This document shows positions 4,977 through 11,532 of a stretch of 11,532 nt of DNA, one piece after another; position 1 is the first letter of the stretch, and each line of letters starts with the position of its first letter. The notes under the pieces were generated by a model. It did not search any database, was not told the DNA's origin, and worked only from the letters and a program-made list of their open reading frames with translations. This stretch comes from Alphaproteobacteria bacterium. GTDB taxonomy: Bacteria; Pseudomonadota; Alphaproteobacteria; WRDZ01. Location: assembly GCA_009779595.1 (NCBI GenBank), contig WRDZ01000011.1:1-11532 (forward strand), in the 5' to 3' direction. The translations under genes were made by a program, and so were the position numbers.

Positions 4977-7364
4977 ATGTCTTCGGAAAACAAAAATTAC
5001 GACGCTGATTCCATTAAGGTTTTAAAGGGCCTTGACGCCGTGCGCAAGCGGCCGGGCATGTACATCGGCGACACCGACGACGGCAGCGGCCTGCACCACA
5101 TGATTTACGAGGTGCTGGCCAACTCAATCGACGAGGCGCTGGGCGGCTGGTGCGACGATATCCAGGTCATACTGAACGCCGACGGCTCGGTCACCGTAAC
5201 GGACAACGGCCGCGGAATCCCGGTCGACATCCATAAGGAGGAAGGCGTCTCGGCCGCCGAGGTCATAATGACCCAGCTGCACGCGGGCGGCAAGTTCGAC
5301 CAGAACTCGTACAAGGTGTCGGGCGGATTGCACGGCGTGGGCGTGGCCGTGGTCAACGCGCTGTCAAGCACCTTGGAGCTGCGCATATGGCGCGACGGGA
5401 AAGAGCATCACGTCCAGTTCAAGAACGGCGACGCGGTCGCTCCGCTGAAAACGCTTGGCCCGGCGGACGGCGGGCGCAAGGGCACCCAGGTCACGTTCAC
5501 CGCCTCGGCCGAGGTCTTCTCGAACATCGAATACGATTTCGACACCATTGAAAAGCGCATGCGCGAGCTGGCGTTCCTTAACTCGGGCGTGGCCCTGGCC
5601 CTGATAGACCGCCGCCACGGCGACGAAAAGACCGTGAATTTCCATTACGACGGCGGCCTTGTCGAGTTCGTCAAGTATTTCGACCGCTCCAAAACCGTGC
5701 TGCAGGAAAGCCCGATATACATCATGGGCCGGCGCGGCGACATCATCGTCGAGGCCGCGATGGAGTGGAACAACGGCTACCACGAAAACACCGTGTGCTT
5801 CACCAACAACATTTCGCAGCGCGACGGTGGCACGCACATGGCCGGGCTGCGCGCTGGCCTTACGCGCACAATCAACAGCTATGCCGAAAGCTCGGGCCTG
5901 CTTAAAAAAGAGAAGGTCGAGCTGACCGGCGACGACATGCGCGAAGGCCTTACCTGCGTGCTGTCCGTCAAGGTGCCCGAACCCAAGTTCTCGTCGCAGA
6001 CAAAGGACAAGCTGGTGTCCAGCGAAGTGCGCCCGGTCGTCGAATCCGTGGTGTCCGAAAAGCTGGCTCAGTGGCTTGAGGAAAACCCGGCCGAGGCCCG
6101 CAAGATAATCGGCAAGGTGGTCGAGGCCGCGGCCGCCCGCGACGCCGCCCGCAAGGCGCGCGAACTGACAAGGCGCAAGGGTGTGCTGGATATAGCGTCC
6201 CTGCCCGGCAAGCTGGCCGACTGCCAGGAACGCGACCCCGCGCTTTCCGAGATTTTCATCGTGGAAGGCGACTCGGCCGGAGGCTCGGCCAAGCAGGGGC
6301 GCCACCGCGCCACCCAGGCCGTGCTGCCGCTGCGCGGGAAAATCCTTAACGTGGAAAAGGCGCGATTCGACAGGATGATAAGCAGCGAAACCATAGGCAC
6401 GCTGATAACCGCGCTTGGCACGGGCATAGGCCGCGACGACTTCGACATAGGCAAGGCGCGCTATCACAAGATAATAATCATGACCGACGCGGACGTGGAC
6501 GGCCGCCATATCACGACCCTGCTGCTGACGTTCTTCTTCCGCCACATGCCCCAGCTTATCGAAAAAGGGTACCTGTACATCGCCCAGCCGCCGCTTTTCC
6601 GCGCGGCCAAAGGCAATTCGCAGCTGTACCTTAAGAACGAGAAATCCCTGGACGAATACCTGATAACCGGCGGGGCCGAGGGCGCGGTGCTGAACCTTGG
6701 CAGCGGCGCGCAGATAAGCGGGGCCGACCTGCTCTCGCACATCAACCAGGCGTTCGCGGTCAAGCAGATAATCGGGGGCATCAGCAAAAAGGCTCCCCCC
6801 CATATTGTCGAGCAGATGGCCATCACCGGCGCGTTCTCGGGCAGCGTCGACACCGCCGCATTGGCCGCCGCCCTTGACCAGCGCGAACCCGTGTACGAGC
6901 GCGGCTGGAAAGTCGTCTATGAAAACCAGGCCTATACCTTCACGCGCACCGTGCGCCAGGTCGCGCAAAGCCATGTCATCGACAAATCCATCATGCAAAG
7001 CGCCGAGGCGGAAAAGCTTAAGGGCATGGAAAAGTCCTTGAAAGAGCTGTACCTCAAGCCGGCCGCGCTGAAGACCAAGGACGCCGAGTTCCAGATAAAC
7101 GGCCCGCTGGCCCTGCTGGAAACCATACTGAAGCTTGGCCGCAAAGGGGTAAGCATACAGCGTTACAAGGGGCTGGGCGAAATGAACGCCGAGCAGCTTT
7201 GGGAAACCACCCTTGACCCCAACGCCCGCTCGCTTCTGCAGGTAAGGGTAAAGGACGCCGTGCTGGCCGACAGCGTGTTCTCGACCCTGATGGGCGACGT
7301 GGTCGAGCCGCGCCGCGACTTCATACAGGAAAACGCCCTGAACGTCGTGAACCTGGACATATAG
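4977..7364 (+). CDS. gyrB: DNA gyrase subunit B
   Basis: GyrB is the ATPase subunit of DNA gyrase, which with GyrA introduces negative supercoils ahead of the fork. The 795-residue product has the GHKL ATPase with DNGRGIPV (76-83) and GLHGVGV (117-123), a transducer region, the TOPRIM domain with EGDSAGG (430-436) and DADVDG (504-509), and the C-terminal QRYKGLGEMN (728-737) that marks GyrB. The roughly 170 residues between TOPRIM and that motif give the long proteobacterial form, which argues against ParE. In the Mg/ATP-binding helix the sequence is EVLANSIDEA (45-54): Asn49 and Glu53 are present, but Ala48 replaces the Asp usual before the Asn. PLRGK in TOPRIM carries Arg where E. coli has Lys447; I believe this is common in alphaproteobacteria. 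The start is fixed by AAGGA 6 nt upstream. def follows after 3 bp. Confidence 0.98.
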   Translation: MSSENKNYDADSIKVLKGLDAVRKRPGMYIGDTDDGSGLHHMIYEVLANSIDEALGGWCDDIQVILNADGSVTVTDNGRGIPVDIHKEEGVSAAEVIMTQLHAGGKFDQNSYKVSGGLHGVGVAVVNALSSTLELRIWRDGKEHHVQFKNGDAVAPLKTLGPADGGRKGTQVTFTASAEVFSNIEYDFDTIEKRMRELAFLNSGVALALIDRRHGDEKTVNFHYDGGLVEFVKYFDRSKTVLQESPIYIMGRRGDIIVEAAMEWNNGYHENTVCFTNNISQRDGGTHMAGLRAGLTRTINSYAESSGLLKKEKVELTGDDMREGLTCVLSVKVPEPKFSSQTKDKLVSSEVRPVVESVVSEKLAQWLEENPAEARKIIGKVVEAAAARDAARKARELTRRKGVLDIASLPGKLADCQERDPALSEIFIVEGDSAGGSAKQGRHRATQAVLPLRGKILNVEKARFDRMISSETIGTLITALGTGIGRDDFDIGKARYHKIIIMTDADVDGRHITTLLLTFFFRHMPQLIEKGYLYIAQPPLFRAAKGNSQLYLKNEKSLDEYLITGGAEGAVLNLGSGAQISGADLLSHINQAFAVKQIIGGISKKAPPHIVEQMAITGAFSGSVDTAALAAALDQREPVYERGWKVVYENQAYTFTRTVRQVAQSHVIDKSIMQSAEAEKLKGMEKSLKELYLKPAALKTKDAEFQINGPLALLETILKLGRKGVSIQRYKGLGEMNAEQLWETTLDPNARSLLQVRVKDAVLADSVFSTLMGDVVEPRRDFIQENALNVVNLDI

Positions 7365-7367
7365 CGC

Positions 7368-7880
7368 ATGGCAAAAGAAATCATCACAATCCTCGACCCG
7401 CTTTTAAAGCAGAAATCCGGCGAAGTCGAAACATTCGACAATAACCTGGAAGACCTGGTCAAGGACATGCTTGAAACCATGAAGCATCACCAAGGCGTCG
7501 GGCTGGCCGCCGTCCAGATTGGAACCCCCCTGCGCGTGCTGACGTATCTGGGTTATGACGGCAAGGCCGGTTTCATGGTCAACCCGGTGATTGTCCAAAG
7601 GTCCGAAAAAATCATCGACAGCGAGGAAGGCTGCCTGTCCGTGCTGGGCGACAGCGACGCGGGCATTGTCACGATGCCGCGCCACGAATGGATAAAGGTG
7701 AAGTTCCGCGACCTCAAAGGCGACGAATCCGAAATGCTGGCCGAAAAAAGGAACTCGGTCGTGATACAGCACGAAATCGACCACCTGGACGGCATTTGCA
7801 TCACCGACAGCCTGTCGCCGCTGAAACGCGATATGATAAGGCGCAGGATATCCAAATTGGAGCGGTATAAGATTGAATAG
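7368..7880 (+). CDS. def: peptide deformylase
   Basis: Peptide deformylase removes the formyl group from the N-terminal methionine of nascent proteins. The 170-residue product has the three family motifs: GVGLAAVQ (motif 1), EGCLS with metal ligand Cys89 (motif 2), and HEIDH with His135, Glu136 and His139 (motif 3). Two usual prolines are missing: GLAAPQ reads GLAAVQ and CLSVP reads CLSVL. Motif 2 is followed by a slightly longer loop, GDSDAGIVTMPRHEW. The metal-binding and catalytic residues are intact, so an active enzyme is likely. The ATG is only 3 bp after the gyrB stop and has no strong Shine-Dalgarno, so it is probably translated by coupling to gyrB. The end overlaps the fmt start, so the gene for the deformylating enzyme sits beside that for the formylating enzyme, the classical pairing. 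Confidence 0.97.
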   Translation: MAKEIITILDPLLKQKSGEVETFDNNLEDLVKDMLETMKHHQGVGLAAVQIGTPLRVLTYLGYDGKAGFMVNPVIVQRSEKIIDSEEGCLSVLGDSDAGIVTMPRHEWIKVKFRDLKGDESEMLAEKRNSVVIQHEIDHLDGICITDSLSPLKRDMIRRRISKLERYKIE

Positions 7881-8712
7881 GCTGGACATAGTATTCATGG
7901 GCTCGCCGCAGTTCGCGGTGGACGTCGCGCAAAAGCTGCGGCAGCAGCACAATATCATCGGCGTGTGCACAGCCCCTCCCCGCCCGGCCGCGCGCGGGAA
8001 AAAGCTGGTGGAAACGCCGGTGCACAAATGGGCGGACGAAAACCGCATACCCATACTTGACATAGCCGGGCAGCTGCCCAAAGCCGACGCAGGAGTGGTC
8101 GCTTCATACGGGGTTTTCCTGAAGGACTCGGTCATAAACCATTTCCCCATGGGCTGCATAAACGTGCACCCGTCGCTGCTGCCGCGCTGGCGGGGGGCCG
8201 CTCCGATAGAGCGGGCTATCCTGGCCGGCGACAAGACAACGGGCGTGTGCATAATGCAGATAACCCAGCAGCTTGACGCCGGCGACATCTACGCCATGCG
8301 GGAAATACCCGTTGCCCCAAGGGAAACAACCGCATCGCTGACCAAAAAGCTGGCGGACATCGGAGGCGGCCTTTTGCTGCAGGTATTGCAGGGCAATCCC
8401 CGGCCAACGCCCCAGCCGGGCGACGGCGCGACCTATGCCGAAAAAATCCGGAAAGAAGAGGGGCTTATCGACTGGAACGCCAAGACCGCCGACGAAATCG
8501 ACCGGCAGATACGCGCAATCCCCTCGTGGTTCATGAAGGGCGGCCAGCGCATAAAGGTGCTTGAGGCCCGCCCGGTGCCCGCAGAACAGCCGGCAGCAAT
8601 AATCGTCAAGTGCAAACAAGGGTTTCTTGTCGTCGACGTGCTGCAGCGCGAAGGCCGCAACCCTCTCCCTGCCGAGGAATTCATAAAAGGATTCCGCAAT
8701 GCCAAGATATAA
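7873..8712 (+). CDS. fmt: methionyl-tRNA formyltransferase
   Basis: Fmt transfers a formyl group from 10-formyl-tetrahydrofolate to initiator Met-tRNA. The N-terminal Rossmann domain begins IVFMGSPQFAV and contains TAPPRPAARGKKL, the folate-binding NVHPSLLPRWRGAAPI and LDAGDIY. The catalytic triad is visible as Asn97, His99 and Asp135. The C-terminal tRNA-binding domain follows IDWNAKTADEIDRQIRAI. At 279 residues it is shorter than the usual 300-315; the losses are in the C-terminal domain, around the usual FNPWPGAWF region and the strand after RIKVLEA. The start is TTG at 7873, overlapping the def stop by 8 bp, with GGAG (7859-7862) upstream. The next ATG (7897) would remove the first beta strand. 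The gene overlaps truA by 14 bp. Confidence 0.96.
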   Translation: MNRLDIVFMGSPQFAVDVAQKLRQQHNIIGVCTAPPRPAARGKKLVETPVHKWADENRIPILDIAGQLPKADAGVVASYGVFLKDSVINHFPMGCINVHPSLLPRWRGAAPIERAILAGDKTTGVCIMQITQQLDAGDIYAMREIPVAPRETTASLTKKLADIGGGLLLQVLQGNPRPTPQPGDGATYAEKIRKEEGLIDWNAKTADEIDRQIRAIPSWFMKGGQRIKVLEARPVPAEQPAAIIVKCKQGFLVVDVLQREGRNPLPAEEFIKGFRNAKI

Positions 8713-9442
8713 GATTACCGTAGAGTATGACGGCTCCCCGTTCTTCGGCTGGCAGGCGCAGGAAAACCTGCCCACGGTGCAGGGATTTTTGCAGCAGGCC
8801 ATATTCAAAGCCACGGGGCACGAACCCGAAGTTTTCGGAGCCGGCCGCACCGACACCGGGGTCCACGCCGTTGCGCAGGTCGCGCACTTCGACAGCGACA
8901 AGAATTGGGACCCGTACCGCATGGCCAGCGCCATAAACGCCCACCTTGCGGCCGCGAAAGTGCCAATAAGCGTGCTTGAGGCGTCAATCGCGCCGGACGA
9001 CTTCCACGCCAGGTTCAGCGCCAAGTACCGGAGCTATAAATACGTGGTGATAAACAGGCGCTCTCCGCTGGTGCTGTGGAAAAGCCGGGCATACCTTTAC
9101 AAATACAGCCTTGACGTCGCGGCCATGCAAAGGGCTACCGGAGTGTTCATCGGCAGGCGCGACTTCTCATCTTTCCGCGCGTCCGAATGCCAGTCCGCCT
9201 CTGCAATAAAAACCATAGACGATTTCACCATAACCCAGACCGGCGAACAGATAGTCTTCCAGGTCAAGGCCAAGTCCTTCCTGCACCACCAGGTGCGCAA
9301 CATGGTCGGCTCGCTGGTCGAGGTCGGCCGCGGCAAAATCGACGGCTTCACATTGCAGAAGATACTTGACGCAAAGGACCGCAGGAAAGCCGGGCCCACG
9401 GCCCCCGCCTGCGGCCTGTACCTGTTCCAGGTCGATTATTAG
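8699..9442 (+). CDS. truA: tRNA pseudouridine(38-40) synthase TruA
   Basis: TruA converts uridines 38-40 in the tRNA anticodon stem-loop to pseudouridine. The 247-residue product opens RYKITVEYDGSPFFGWQ and carries the catalytic motif GAGRTDTGVHA with Asp52. Other conserved segments are RSYKYVV with the active-site Tyr, DFSSFRASECQS, and FLHHQVRNMVGSLVEVG near the C-terminus. Length is normal for the family. The ATG at 8699 lies inside the end of fmt (14-bp overlap) and is preceded by AAAAGGA (8685-8691) with 7-nt spacing. It is the last gene of the gyrB-def-fmt-truA run. No T-rich intrinsic terminator follows; the convergent gap instead holds the dispersed palindromic repeat. Confidence 0.97.
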   Translation: MPRYKITVEYDGSPFFGWQAQENLPTVQGFLQQAIFKATGHEPEVFGAGRTDTGVHAVAQVAHFDSDKNWDPYRMASAINAHLAAAKVPISVLEASIAPDDFHARFSAKYRSYKYVVINRRSPLVLWKSRAYLYKYSLDVAAMQRATGVFIGRRDFSSFRASECQSASAIKTIDDFTITQTGEQIVFQVKAKSFLHHQVRNMVGSLVEVGRGKIDGFTLQKILDAKDRRKAGPTAPACGLYLFQVDY

Positions 9443-9473
9443 GCGGCGGATATAGAATTCCAAATATAACAGC

Positions 9474-9543
9474 CTGCCGCGACAGCGGCTCCATCAAGCG
9501 GTCCGCAGGACACGCGCGTCCGCCCGCCCCAAGGCGGCGCGCG
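9474..9543. repeat. dispersed palindromic intergenic repeat, copy 2
   Basis: This is the partner of the copy at 442-510, with the same orientation on the plus strand. It keeps the hairpins GCCGC-gaca-GCGGC (9476-9489) and CCGCC-ccaa-GGCGG; both loops have changed while these stems remain. Outside these limits similarity stops. It occupies most of the gap between the convergent genes truA and the hemolysin III gene and could help end transcription from both sides, although no T-run is present. A run of seven C follows at 9544-9550. Confidence 0.8.
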
Positions 9544-9562
9544 CCCCCCCGCATAAAACCCA

Positions 9563-10234
9563 TCAAACCGGCAGTGGCAGCGGCAGCGTGCAGGAGAACA
9601 GCACCGCGAAAAACTGCAGTATGGTGCCAGCCAGGACGAAAACGTGCCACACCGCGTGGGTGTACTTCACCTTTTTCATCACATAGAAAGCCACCCCCAG
9701 CGTATAGGCCAGGCCTCCTGCCAGCAGCAGCCACAGCCCCACTGTCGGGACCACGCGGAACATCTGTTCGGACGCGAAAATCACCAGCCAGCCCATCAGA
9801 AGGTACAGCCCGACCGAGTATTTCGTCGGCAAATTCGTCGCCAGTTTCACGATAGTGCCCGTGATGGCCAGCCCCCATATCACCGCGAACAGCACCCACC
9901 CCGTGGTCCCGCGCAGGTTCACCAGCAGGAACGGGGTGTACGTCCCCGCGATAAGGTAGTATATCGCGATATGGTCGAATTTCTTAAGGTGGCGCTTGAC
10001 CGCCGGGTCCTTGAAAGCGTGGTACAGCGTGGACGCCGTGTACAGCACCACCATGGACGCGCCGAATATGCTTACCCCCACGATGGCCCACGCGTCGCGG
10101 TACAGCGCGGCGAAAACTATCAGCACCGCTGTCATGGCCGAGCTTAGCGCCACGCCTATGCCATGGGAAAGGCAGTGGAAGAACTCTTCCACCCCGGTGT
10201 ATGCGCGCCGCGCTTTGATGCTAGTTTCTGCCAA
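9563..10234 (-). CDS. hemolysin III (HlyIII/TrhA, PAQR-like) family membrane protein
   Basis: The 223-residue product has about seven hydrophobic spans (roughly 30-45, 49-70, 88-106, 112-131, 141-159, 165-186 and 194-214), the topology of the PAQR/hemolysin III family. Family motifs are HCLSHGIG (20-27), ASTLYHAF (67-74), FDHIAIYYLIAGTYTPF (86-102) and HAVWHVFVLAG (193-203). Ser68, His72, Asp87, His193 and His197 are the expected metal-site residues. The family was named for a hemolytic activity in Bacillus cereus; for relatives like this one, membrane homeostasis is a more likely role, but it is unproven. The start is TTG at 10234-10232, chosen because GAGGGAG (complement of 10242-10248) sits 7 nt upstream. 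That site and the start lie inside the lipoprotein gene, a 14-bp overlap that implies coupled expression. The tail PLPLPV is short and lacks special features. Confidence 0.93.
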   Translation of the reverse strand: MAETSIKARRAYTGVEEFFHCLSHGIGVALSSAMTAVLIVFAALYRDAWAIVGVSIFGASMVVLYTASTLYHAFKDPAVKRHLKKFDHIAIYYLIAGTYTPFLLVNLRGTTGWVLFAVIWGLAITGTIVKLATNLPTKYSVGLYLLMGWLVIFASEQMFRVVPTVGLWLLLAGGLAYTLGVAFYVMKKVKYTHAVWHVFVLAGTILQFFAVLFSCTLPLPLPV

Positions 10235-10778
10235 GTTCTATCTCCCTCATGTCAAGGATAATGTCGGGTTCGACGCGGTTGACGTCGCGCTTGACCGCCC
10301 ATATCCTGGCTGTGAACAAATGGTTGCGCCCGCCCGAACACGGCGGCATATAGCCTTCGATATCGCGGTTCACGCTGCGGTTGCCCGCTTCAAGGAAAGC
10401 GTGGTCGGGCATGTTCCTTGTAAAGGCGCTGACCGGCTTCAGGACCGCGGTCGGGCTGCCGTCATGGTAAAAGCCGATGACCCCAAGCCCGCCCCTTGAC
10501 GAAAGCAGCGGCTCGTTCGAGTCGTTTATCTCAAGCAGGATAAGGTTGGCCGCGCCGTGTATGTTCTCGACGACCAGCTCGGGCGTGGACGGGATGATGT
10601 CTTCGGCCATGCAAGTCTGCTCCGGTGGTATGGTAACCCCGTCCCACGGGCTGTCCATGGCGAAGCTTATCACCATGGGCCCCTGGTAAACCGTCACGTC
10701 GTCGGTCCTGACGCTGCCCCTGCCGCTGCACGCCCCAAGCAACCCCAAAGCAACCAAAACCGCAAAAATCCTGTACAT
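10221..10778 (-). CDS. lipoprotein, divergent PEBP (YbhB/YbcL, Raf-kinase-inhibitor-like) family
   Basis: The 185-residue product begins with a lipoprotein signal, MYRIFAVLVALGLLGAC, with lipobox LGAC and Cys17 as the likely lipidation site. Ser18 at +2 suggests outer-membrane sorting by the usual rule. The mature part resembles PEBP proteins: TPELVVENIHGAANLILLE fits the SPxLxWxxxPxGTxSxxLxxxD strand region, and GYMPPCSGGRNHLFTARIWAV fits the YxGPxPPxGxHRYxFxxYAL motif. The DPD and HW motifs that build the usual ligand pocket are not recognisable (the text reads NDSNEPLLSSRGG), so binding may be altered or lost. The family call is therefore moderate and the function unknown. The ATG (10778-10776) has GGAG 10 nt upstream. 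The gene overlaps the hemolysin III gene and diverges from comF across 29 bp. Confidence 0.7.
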   Translation of the reverse strand: MYRIFAVLVALGLLGACSGRGSVRTDDVTVYQGPMVISFAMDSPWDGVTIPPEQTCMAEDIIPSTPELVVENIHGAANLILLEINDSNEPLLSSRGGLGVIGFYHDGSPTAVLKPVSAFTRNMPDHAFLEAGNRSVNRDIEGYMPPCSGGRNHLFTARIWAVKRDVNRVEPDIILDMREIELGRN

Positions 10779-10800
10779 GGGAAAACAACTCCGATATTAT
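10772..10800 (+). promoter_or_regulatory. predicted comF promoter giving a leaderless mRNA
   Basis: TGTACA (10772-10777, 4 of 6 bases) and TATTAT (10795-10800, 5 of 6) are 17 nt apart. The ATG is at 10808, 7 nt after the -10, so transcription would begin at or next to the start codon. No Shine-Dalgarno is present between the -10 and the ATG. The -35 overlaps the start codon region of the divergent lipoprotein gene. Confidence 0.5.
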
Positions 10801-10823
10801 AACTTTTATGAAGAATATAACAA
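10796..10823 (-). promoter_or_regulatory. predicted promoter of the lipoprotein-hemolysin III pair
   Basis: On the minus strand, a perfect TATAAT (10801-10796) follows TTGTTA (10823-10818) after 16 nt. The predicted start near 10789 leaves only about 11 nt before the ATG, and the Shine-Dalgarno GGAG (10792-10789) falls at that start, so the true start may be a few bases upstream. The -35 lies inside the first codons of comF. Confidence 0.5.
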
Positions 10824-11530
10824 ATATATTTACAAAAGGTTTAAATCTGGTTTTGCCGCACCGCTGCTATGACTGCGGCAAAAAGGTGGCCGACCCGTTC
10901 ACGCTTTGCGACCAGTGCCTTGAAACGCTTGAGCTTTGCCTTATACGCAAGCCGTGCTGCAGCGTCTGCACAAGGCCGCTTGAGCAGTGGGCCGGCAATG
11001 GCGCAATCTGCCGCGTCTGCGCGGACAAAAGGCCCGCGTTCGAAAAGCTTGTGGCGGTAAGCGACTACGACGCCGTGGCAAGGCGGCTTATTTTGCGGCT
11101 TAAGCACTCGGACCGCCCCGACATAGCCAAAATCCTGGCAGCATGGCTGATGGTCGCGGCCAAGGACGTCATGGGCGACATAGACGGCTTTGTGCCGGTG
11201 CCAATGCACGTGCTGCGCCGTTTGCAGCGCCCGTACAACCACGCCGGCCTCCTTGCCGGAGCCCTGTCCGGCTTCACCAAAAAGCCCTGCCATACCCGCG
11301 TTCTTAAACGCACGCGCTTTACCAAAAGCCAGGGGCGCAAAGGCAGGCCCGACCGCCGCGCCAACGTCCATGACGCGTTCCAGGTCGTGAACAAAAAGGC
11401 CGTCGAGGGCAAAAGCATAGCTTTGATAGACGACGTTGTGACCACCGGCTCGACCGCCGACCAGTGCGCCAAAGCGCTGAAAGCCGCCGGTTGCCGGTCT
11501 GTCTATGTGTTCGCAGTGGCAAGGGTATAG
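10808..11530 (+). CDS. ComF family protein, phosphoribosyltransferase type
   Basis: The 240-residue product has the two-part ComF layout. The N-terminal zinc-binding region has Cys pairs at C20/C23, C34/C37, C50 or C51 with C54, and C68/C71. The C-terminal type I phosphoribosyltransferase domain has the PRPP-binding loop ALIDDVVTTGSTADQC (205-220) with acidic pair D208-D209. Between them are LKHSDRPDIAKIL and the typical VPVPMHVLRRLQRPYNHAGLLA. Also present is RTRFTKSQGRKGRPDRRANVHDAF. In naturally competent bacteria ComFC acts in transformation, but the family is widespread in species not known to be competent, so the role here is open. The ATG at 10808 has no Shine-Dalgarno and lies 7 nt after a -10-like TATTAT, which suggests a leaderless message. 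Length is normal and the TAG stop is at 11528-11530. Confidence 0.94.
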   Translation: MKNITNIFTKGLNLVLPHRCYDCGKKVADPFTLCDQCLETLELCLIRKPCCSVCTRPLEQWAGNGAICRVCADKRPAFEKLVAVSDYDAVARRLILRLKHSDRPDIAKILAAWLMVAAKDVMGDIDGFVPVPMHVLRRLQRPYNHAGLLAGALSGFTKKPCHTRVLKRTRFTKSQGRKGRPDRRANVHDAFQVVNKKAVEGKSIALIDDVVTTGSTADQCAKALKAAGCRSVYVFAVARV

Positions 11531-11532
11531 CG

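Noticed and set aside
6308..6355. Arg in PLRGK of GyrB as a quinolone-resistance change
   Set aside because: It corresponds to E. coli Lys447, but Arg is a conservative change that I believe is normal in alphaproteobacterial GyrB.
5364..6998. A 544-codon open frame antisense to gyrB
   Set aside because: It lies wholly inside gyrB, has no family-like motifs and no ribosome-binding site. Long antisense frames are expected from the codon bias of a GC-rich gene.
1..11532. CRISPR arrays, tRNA or rRNA genes, insertion sequences, prophage or defence genes
   Set aside because: I looked for regular spaced repeats, transposase or integrase motifs and structured RNA genes and saw none. All sizeable coding regions are accounted for.

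Overview
This window is the replication-initiation neighbourhood of a GC-rich bacterium, most likely an alphaproteobacterium. The grounds are the gene order (rpsT immediately before dnaA, then dnaN-recF-gyrB), the alphaproteobacterial style of the DnaA, DnaN and GyrB sequences, a NYN/LabA-like protein of the type common in that class, and a def-fmt-truA string. I cannot name a genus. AUA isoleucine codons are used freely for such a GC-rich genome, and TTG is used as a start codon three times, each time where genes overlap.

Layout. At the left edge is the 5' part of a NYN-domain gene on the minus strand (1-354). A 345-bp divergent gap follows; it holds one copy of a palindromic dispersed repeat (442-510) and the rpsT promoter. 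rpsT (700-966) ends in a clean intrinsic terminator. A 293-bp AT-rich leader with a long inverted repeat and a TTGTAA-type promoter precedes dnaA (1260-2639). The short dnaA-dnaN gap is densely structured. It holds a two-tier stem-loop, a perfect DnaA box, a dnaN promoter with an inverted repeat around its -35, two GANTC sites and a CtrA-consensus-like site. dnaN and recF overlap (TTGA) and form one unit. gyrB has its own near-consensus promoter and continues into def, fmt and truA with gaps or overlaps of only a few bases.

To the right, truA (plus) converges on an overlapping minus-strand pair: a PEBP-like lipoprotein gene followed by a hemolysin III family membrane protein gene. The convergent gap carries the second copy of the dispersed repeat (9474-9543). 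A ComF-family phosphoribosyltransferase gene (10808-11530) diverges from the lipoprotein gene across 29 bp, with overlapping -10 elements, and appears to be leaderless.

How the genes work together. DnaA (initiator), DnaN (clamp), RecF (clamp/gap repair) and GyrB (supercoiling) supply chromosome initiation and elongation. RpsT, Def, Fmt and TruA serve translation: ribosome assembly, initiator-tRNA formylation, deformylation of the product, and tRNA pseudouridylation. The window is mainly housekeeping. I found no defence system, mobile element, CRISPR array or clearly new multi-gene system. The parts worth a second look are the control regions (the dnaA-dnaN gap, the shared TTGTAAAA motif, the overlapping comF promoters), the dispersed palindromic repeat, a RecF lacking part of its middle region, and the divergent PEBP-like lipoprotein coupled to a hemolysin III protein.
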